The notes beneath the pieces are model-generated. The model was not told where the DNA came from, did not search any database, and saw only the letters and a program-made list of their open reading frames with translations. Below are positions 5,031-9,122 of a DNA stretch of 9,122 nt, piece after piece. Both the position numbers and the translations under genes were made by a program. Position 1 is the stretch's first letter. Each line of letters opens with the position of its first letter. Source of the stretch: Methylomicrobium sp. (GTDB taxonomy: Bacteria > Pseudomonadota > Gammaproteobacteria > Methylococcales > Methylomonadaceae); assembly GCA_007135635.1 (NCBI GenBank), contig SLIO01000465.1, forward strand, positions 1 to 9,122. The letters run 5' to 3'.

Positions 5031-7151
5031 ATGCCAAGCAAAAAGGTTGCGCATTACATTCTTTTGATCAGTGTTCATGGTCTGATACGCGGACGAGATT
5101 TAGAGCTGGGGCGCGATGCCGATACCGGCGGTCAGACCAAGTATGTCGTGGATTTAGCGAGAGCTTTGGTGCACCAGCCTTCGGTTGGTAGGGTTGATTT
5201 AGCAACGCGATTGGTCGACGACCCCGAGGTTGCTGCCGATTATCGACAAGCGCTTGAGCCGCTGGATAGGAACGCGCAAATCGTCCGAATACCGGCCGGA
5301 CCTGAAGGCTATATCAAAAAAGAAGAGCTTTGGGATTATCTCGATATCTTCGCCGATAATCTGCTGGAGTGGTTGCGTCACCAGCCTCGGATGCCTGATG
5401 TGATTCATAGCCATTATGCCGATGCCGGATATGTTGGTGTGCGGTTGTCGCTTCTGACCGGGATTCCATTGGTGCATACCGGTCATTCACTAGGCCGCGA
5501 CAAGCTCGGTCGTTTACTCGCGATGGGCTTATCGAATGATCTGATCGAGCAGCGTTATCATATTTCGAAAAGAATTAATGCCGAAGAGGATGTATTAGCC
5601 AACGCAGAGTTGGTTGTGACCAGCACCCATAATGAAATCGCCGAGCAATACGAGCTGTATGATTATTATCAGCCTGATCGCATGGTCGTGATTCCGCCCG
5701 GAACCGATCTAGAGCAGTTTTATCCCCCCGAAGCCAAGCCGAAAATAGCCTTCAGCAAAGCGCTGGAGCCTTTTTTGACCCATCCTAAAAAGCCGATGAT
5801 TCTGGCTTTGTCGCGTCCTGATGAACGTAAAAATATTGTTTCTCTGGTGCAGGCTTACGGCGAATCCACAGCGCTACAAGACTTGGCTAACTTGGTTATC
5901 GTAGCCGGCAATCGCGACGACATCCGGGAAATGGATGAAGGTGCGCAAGCTGTGCTGACCGAAATTCTGTTGTTGACCGATTACTATGATTTATATGGCC
6001 GTATCGCAATCCCTAAGCATCACAATCAAGAGAATGTTCCGGATATCTATAGGCTGGCTGCGCATTCGAAAGGCGTGTTCGTCAATCCGGCTTTGACCGA
6101 ACCGTTCGGCTTGACTTTGCTAGAGGCTGCCGCCTGCGGTTTGCCGCTTGTCGCTACCGAAAACGGCGGTCCTGTCGATATTATCGGCGCTTGCCATAAT
6201 GGTATGTTGGTTGATCCATTGAATACACAGGCGATTGCCGACGCGTTGCTGGAAATTCTCGGCAGCTCGAAAAAATGGGAAAAGTTTTCCGAAAAAGGGC
6301 TTAAGCATGTGCGGAAATTGTATTCCTGGGATACGCATGCACAAAAGTATCTTGAAACGATACAACCATTGTTGGAACATCATCCGGAGTTTCCGAAAAT
6401 ACCGCGCGTGCGAGGCGATTTGAGTTATCGCGATCGCGCTGTTTTTTCGGATATCGATCAGAGTTTATTGGGCAGTCCTGAAGGCTTGAAAGCTTTTTCC
6501 GCTTATTTGGCCGAAAAACGAAAAAAAGTTTTTTTTGGTGTCGCGACCGGTCGAAGGCTGGATTCGGCGCTAACGATTCTAAAGAAAAATGGTCTGCCGG
6601 TGCCGGATGTCCTGATTACCAGCTTGGGTACCGAGATTGTCTATTCGCCTCAGATGACGCCGGATAGTGCCTGGGCAAGGCATATCGATTTTCACTGGAA
6701 TTCCAATATGATACGCCGTATTATCGGCGAATTACCCGGTTTGACACTGCAGCCTAAAAGCGAGCAAAGCCGGTTCAAGATTTCCTATCATTACGATGCC
6801 GAGCTGGCTCCGACGATTGAAGAAATTCAAACCTTGTTGCGTCAGGAAGAGCAAGCCGCCAACGTTTATTTGTCCTTCGGGCAGTTTTTCGACATCGTTC
6901 CGGTGCGCGCATCCAAAGGTTTGGCTTTGCGTTATTTTGCCCAGCAGTGGAATCTGCCGTTGGAGCATATTCTAGTTGCCGGCGGTTCCGGTGCTGACGA
7001 GGATATGATGCAGGGTAATACGTTAGCGGTTGTCGTTGCTAATCGGCACCGCGAGGAATTGTCGGGATTGCGGGAACCCGAGCGGATTTATTTTGCAGCA
7101 CAACCTTTTGCGCTCGGTATCATCGAGGCGATAGAGCATTATGATTTTTAA
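5031..7151 (+). CDS. sps: Sucrose-phosphate synthase with C-terminal phosphatase-like domain
   Basis: A 706-residue cytoplasmic enzyme that joins a nucleotide-activated glucose to fructose-6-phosphate, giving sucrose-6-phosphate. Residues about 8-450 are a GT-B glycosyltransferase of family GT4: LISVHGLIRG and GRDADTGGQTKYV at the N-terminus, HSHYADAGYVG (126-136), HTGHSLGRDK, SRPDERKN with Arg262 and Lys267 for the sugar nucleotide, and the E-X7-E motif at Glu357/Glu365. Residues about 468-706 are a HAD phosphatase-like domain with DIDQS (Asp474, Asp476), TGR (506-508) and Lys629. Its motif IV reads GGSGADED where active enzymes have GDSGNDE, so Asp652 and Asn655 positions are lost; it is probably non-catalytic, structural or regulatory. 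The frame is open from an ATG at 4989 without a ribosome binding site. The ATG at 5031 has AAGTGAG 7 nt upstream and starts close to the family's conserved N-terminus. First gene of the sucrose operon; sucrose probably serves as compatible solute or carbon store. Confidence 0.95.
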   Translation: MPSKKVAHYILLISVHGLIRGRDLELGRDADTGGQTKYVVDLARALVHQPSVGRVDLATRLVDDPEVAADYRQALEPLDRNAQIVRIPAGPEGYIKKEELWDYLDIFADNLLEWLRHQPRMPDVIHSHYADAGYVGVRLSLLTGIPLVHTGHSLGRDKLGRLLAMGLSNDLIEQRYHISKRINAEEDVLANAELVVTSTHNEIAEQYELYDYYQPDRMVVIPPGTDLEQFYPPEAKPKIAFSKALEPFLTHPKKPMILALSRPDERKNIVSLVQAYGESTALQDLANLVIVAGNRDDIREMDEGAQAVLTEILLLTDYYDLYGRIAIPKHHNQENVPDIYRLAAHSKGVFVNPALTEPFGLTLLEAAACGLPLVATENGGPVDIIGACHNGMLVDPLNTQAIADALLEILGSSKKWEKFSEKGLKHVRKLYSWDTHAQKYLETIQPLLEHHPEFPKIPRVRGDLSYRDRAVFSDIDQSLLGSPEGLKAFSAYLAEKRKKVFFGVATGRRLDSALTILKKNGLPVPDVLITSLGTEIVYSPQMTPDSAWARHIDFHWNSNMIRRIIGELPGLTLQPKSEQSRFKISYHYDAELAPTIEEIQTLLRQEEQAANVYLSFGQFFDIVPVRASKGLALRYFAQQWNLPLEHILVAGGSGADEDMMQGNTLAVVVANRHREELSGLREPERIYFAAQPFALGIIEAIEHYDF

Positions 7152-7169
7152 GTACATGAGAGTAGGATT

Positions 7170-8018
7170 ATGACCGAGCAGTTTTTGTTATGTACCGACC
7201 TCGATCGAACCTTATTGCCGAACGGCAATGTACCGGAATCGGCGATGGCGCGAGTGTACTTCAAGGCCTTGGCGCGCCATCCGAATTGTACGGTGGCTTA
7301 TGTGACAGGCAGACATCAAGCATTGGTTCAGCAGGCGATAGCCGAGTACGATTTGCCTTTGCCGGATTACGTGATCGGCGATGTTGGCACGACGATTTAC
7401 CAAGTCGTTGATCATGAATGGCAAGAATGGCCGCAGTGGAGTCATGAAATTGCGCCGGATTGGGCCGGATTCGAACATGCCGAGTTGCATCGTTTGTTCA
7501 GCGAGCTGTCCGAATTGACGCTACAAGAAAGCGCGAAGCAGAATCGTTTCAAACTCAGTTATTATGTTTCGGCGTCGATTGATCCAGAGTCTTTGTTAAT
7601 CGAAATGAGAAAACGTTTGGCGTTGCACTCGGTTCGTGCGGAGTTGATCTATAGTATCGACGAAACCACGCATACCGGGTTATTGGATGTTTTACCGGCC
7701 GGTGCGACTAAGTTTCATGCGGTCGAATTTTTAATGAAACAGCTTGGCTTCTGTTTGGATAATACCGTTTTTGCCGGTGATAGCGGTAACGATCTACCGG
7801 TGTTGACCAGCTCGATTAACTCGGTGTTGGTCGCCAATGCCACTGACGAGATACGCAAGCAAGCGTTACAATTGGCACGGGAGCAATCGACCGAGCAGTC
7901 ACTGTATTTGGCTGAAGGTGGTTTTCTTGGGATGAACGGCAATTACAGCGCCGGTATTTTAGAAGGCCTTGTGCATTATTTACCCGAAATCAAACAATGG
8001 ATAATGAGTGATGAGTAA
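7170..8018 (+). CDS. spp: Sucrose-6-phosphate phosphatase
   Basis: A 282-residue HAD-superfamily (Cof/SPP type) Mg2+-dependent phosphatase that hydrolyses sucrose-6-phosphate to sucrose, pulling the reversible SPS step forward. All four HAD motifs are intact: motif I DLDRTLLP with nucleophile Asp10 and acid/base Asp12, motif II TGR at Thr46, motif III Lys181 in ATKFHAVEFL, and motif IV GDSGND with Asp204, Asn207 and Asp208. The cap domain lies between about 90 and 170. TRP-type substrate contacts cannot be judged by eye. It starts 18 nt after sps, with AGGA close to the ATG, and its last 8 nt overlap the fruK start, so translation is probably coupled. The gene resembles the C-terminal domain of the SPS next to it and may share its origin, but unlike that domain it should be active. 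Confidence 0.95.
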   Translation: MTEQFLLCTDLDRTLLPNGNVPESAMARVYFKALARHPNCTVAYVTGRHQALVQQAIAEYDLPLPDYVIGDVGTTIYQVVDHEWQEWPQWSHEIAPDWAGFEHAELHRLFSELSELTLQESAKQNRFKLSYYVSASIDPESLLIEMRKRLALHSVRAELIYSIDETTHTGLLDVLPAGATKFHAVEFLMKQLGFCLDNTVFAGDSGNDLPVLTSSINSVLVANATDEIRKQALQLAREQSTEQSLYLAEGGFLGMNGNYSAGILEGLVHYLPEIKQWIMSDE

Positions 8019-8898
8019 GAATCCGATGACTATTTTCGGTGAGGTATTGTTCGATCATTTTCCGGACGGTAGCCGGGTACTCGGCGGCGCACCGTTCAAT
8101 GTCGCCTGGCATTTGCAGGCATTTCGCCAAAGCCCGCGATTGATTAGCCGGGTCGGTGATGATCCTACTGGTGATGCTGTTGCTGCCGCTATGCATAAAT
8201 GGGGAATGGATCTATCCGGTTTGCAACGGGATGATAAACATCCGACCGGTATCGTCGATATAGTCATTGAGCACGGCGAACCGGCTTATACGATCGTCCC
8301 GGAGCAAGCCTATGATTATATCGATGCAGCAGAGATTCAAGATGCAGGGAAGCCTGGTTTGCTCTATCACGGTACGCTGGCCTTGCGCCAGCCGGTTTCG
8401 AGAGCGGCTTTAGTTGCCTTGAGAGCCGAACATAAGGGCCGGGTATTTATGGACGTCAATTTGCGTGAGCCTTGGTGGCGGAAAGACGAGATACTGGAAT
8501 GGCTCGATCAGGCCGACTGGGTTAAGTTGAACCATCATGAATTGGCAGCGCTTTATTCGATATCCGGCGATCTTGATACCGATATGCAGCGATTTGTCGA
8601 GCTTTACCGGTTGCAAGGATTGATCGTCACGAGTGGCAAGCAAGGCGCGGTTGCAATTGATCATAATGGTGTGTCGTGCCGAGTGACGCCGGGCGAGATC
8701 GCCCAGGTTATCGATACGGTCGGTGCCGGCGATGCGTTTGCTTCGGTTATGTTGCTCGGGCTTAATCTCGACTGGCCACTGCGAATTACGATCGAGCGCG
8801 CGCAAGCGTTTGCATCGGCCATGGTCACCCAACGAGGCGCGACAGTCAGGGATCATGCTTTTTATCAGCCCTTCATTGAAGCTTGGGGTTTGGATTAA
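8011..8898 (+). CDS. fruK: PfkB-family fructokinase
   Basis: A 295-residue ribokinase-like (PfkB) sugar kinase, expected to phosphorylate fructose with ATP to fructose-6-phosphate, the acceptor for SPS. Visible marks are GEVLFD (10-15), signature 1 GGAPFNVAWHLQAF (25-38), ISRVGDDPTG, the MDVNLREPWW sugar/phosphate region (147-156) typical of fructokinases, and signature 2 DTVGAGDAF with catalytic Asp241 and anion-hole GAGD (238-241). Length is normal. The ATG at 8011 overlaps the end of spp by 8 nt (ATGAGTAA); an in-frame GTG at 8008 and ATG at 8026 are alternatives. In the methanotroph sucrose cluster this kinase recovers fructose after sucrose cleavage by amylosucrase, but no amylosucrase gene follows within the window. 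Fructose specificity rests on context and motif similarity. Confidence 0.93.
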   Translation: MSKNPMTIFGEVLFDHFPDGSRVLGGAPFNVAWHLQAFRQSPRLISRVGDDPTGDAVAAAMHKWGMDLSGLQRDDKHPTGIVDIVIEHGEPAYTIVPEQAYDYIDAAEIQDAGKPGLLYHGTLALRQPVSRAALVALRAEHKGRVFMDVNLREPWWRKDEILEWLDQADWVKLNHHELAALYSISGDLDTDMQRFVELYRLQGLIVTSGKQGAVAIDHNGVSCRVTPGEIAQVIDTVGAGDAFASVMLLGLNLDWPLRITIERAQAFASAMVTQRGATVRDHAFYQPFIEAWGLD

Positions 8899-8902
8899 AC
8901 TT

Positions 8903-8953
8903 AAAAAAGCAATAAGCTGTGAAGGACACGAAAAAAATCAAAGGCTTTTTTCG
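8903..8953 (+). terminator. Probable terminator of the sucrose operon
   Basis: GCTTTTTT (8944-8951) can pair with AAAAAAGC (8903-8910). Alternatively CGAAAAAA (8929-8936) pairs with TTTTTTCG (8946-8953) over a 9-nt loop. Both arms are perfect 8-bp but mostly A-T, and the T run forms part of the stem, so termination may be weak. It lies 5-55 nt after the fruK stop, where a terminator is expected. Confidence 0.45.
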
Positions 8954-9122
8954 CTACGGCCTCGATAACATTTGTGTAATTCGTGGTTTTAATCCCGAAT
9001 TTAGGTAAACCCTTCCTTGATTGGGTTCATACGGGTACTTATTACTAAGGAATGAGCATGAAATAACTTAGACAACTGTCGGAAGGGGGTTTGGTGGCTC
9101 GATTGACAGGTGTCGGCGGCAG
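8954..9122. other. Intergenic DNA at the window end, possibly 5' region of a following gene
   Basis: No gene recognised. TTGATT (9017-9022) and TATTAC (9040-9045), 17 nt apart, form a possible sigma70 promoter. AAGGA (9047-9051) precedes an ATG at 9058, but that frame meets TAA at its third codon. After the TAA the same frame stays open to the window end and reads LRQLSEGGLVARLTGVGG, which I do not recognise. It could be the start of a gene using a later non-ATG start, or a broken 5' end; the sequence is cut too early to tell. Confidence 0.3.

Noticed and set aside
8410..8856. 148-codon minus-strand open frame inside fruK
   Set aside because: It is the complement of a strongly conserved PfkB gene and has no ribosome binding site or family resemblance.
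1..9122. CRISPR array, tRNA, rRNA, prophage or insertion sequence
   Set aside because: No regularly spaced repeats, no cloverleaf or rRNA-like tract and no transposase or integrase frame were seen.

Overview
The window reads as chromosomal DNA of a gammaproteobacterium, most likely a methanotroph of the Methylococcales (Methylomonas / Methylobacter / Methylomicrobium relatives). Two things suggest this. A sucrose synthesis operon of the kind known from halotolerant methanotrophs (sps-spp-fruK) is present. The flavoprotein reductase next to hcp closely resembles MmoC, the reductase of soluble methane monooxygenase. This assignment rests on gene content and recalled family sequences, not on a database search. 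No phage, integrase, transposase, CRISPR array, rRNA or tRNA is visible.

Left part (about 283-3780): a nitric-oxide / nitrosative-stress module. On the minus strand, hcp (hybrid cluster protein, class II) is followed 23 nt later by a gene for an NADH-dependent 2Fe-2S/FAD reductase that probably supplies Hcp with electrons. Divergently, on the plus strand, lies a Crp/Fnr regulator of the Dnr type, without FNR-type iron-sulfur cysteines. Between them is one FNR/Dnr-type box (TTGAC-N4-ATCAA). It sits at about -42 from a predicted hcp start site and directly over the predicted start site of the regulator gene. This layout would activate hcp and repress the regulator. For both hcp and the reductase, ribosome binding sites and family N-termini point to starts inside the longest open frames.

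Middle (about 3781-5030): an isolated yidD, away from its usual rpmH-rnpA-yidD-yidC setting; an intergenic stretch with a strong GC-rich palindrome that looks like a dispersed REP-type element; a small minus-strand gene for a secreted protein of unknown function with a lipocalin-like look; and a 262-nt divergent intergenic region with a candidate promoter and two short inverted repeats.

Right part (5031-8898): the sucrose operon. sps makes sucrose-6-phosphate, spp removes the phosphate, and fruK phosphorylates fructose released when sucrose is broken down. The genes are tightly packed (18-nt gap, then an 8-nt overlap). The SPS is a two-domain protein whose C-terminal phosphatase-like domain keeps the DxD nucleophile motif but has lost key acidic and amide residues of motif IV, so the separate SPP is probably the working phosphatase. 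The amylosucrase gene that follows fruK in the characterised methanotroph cluster is not seen; fruK is followed by a hairpin and about 170 nt without a recognised gene.

I found no wholly new system. The most interesting points are the MmoC-like reductase acting as a probable Hcp partner, with a domain order opposite to enterobacterial Hcr, the single-box divergent promoter, and the degenerate phosphatase domain of SPS.
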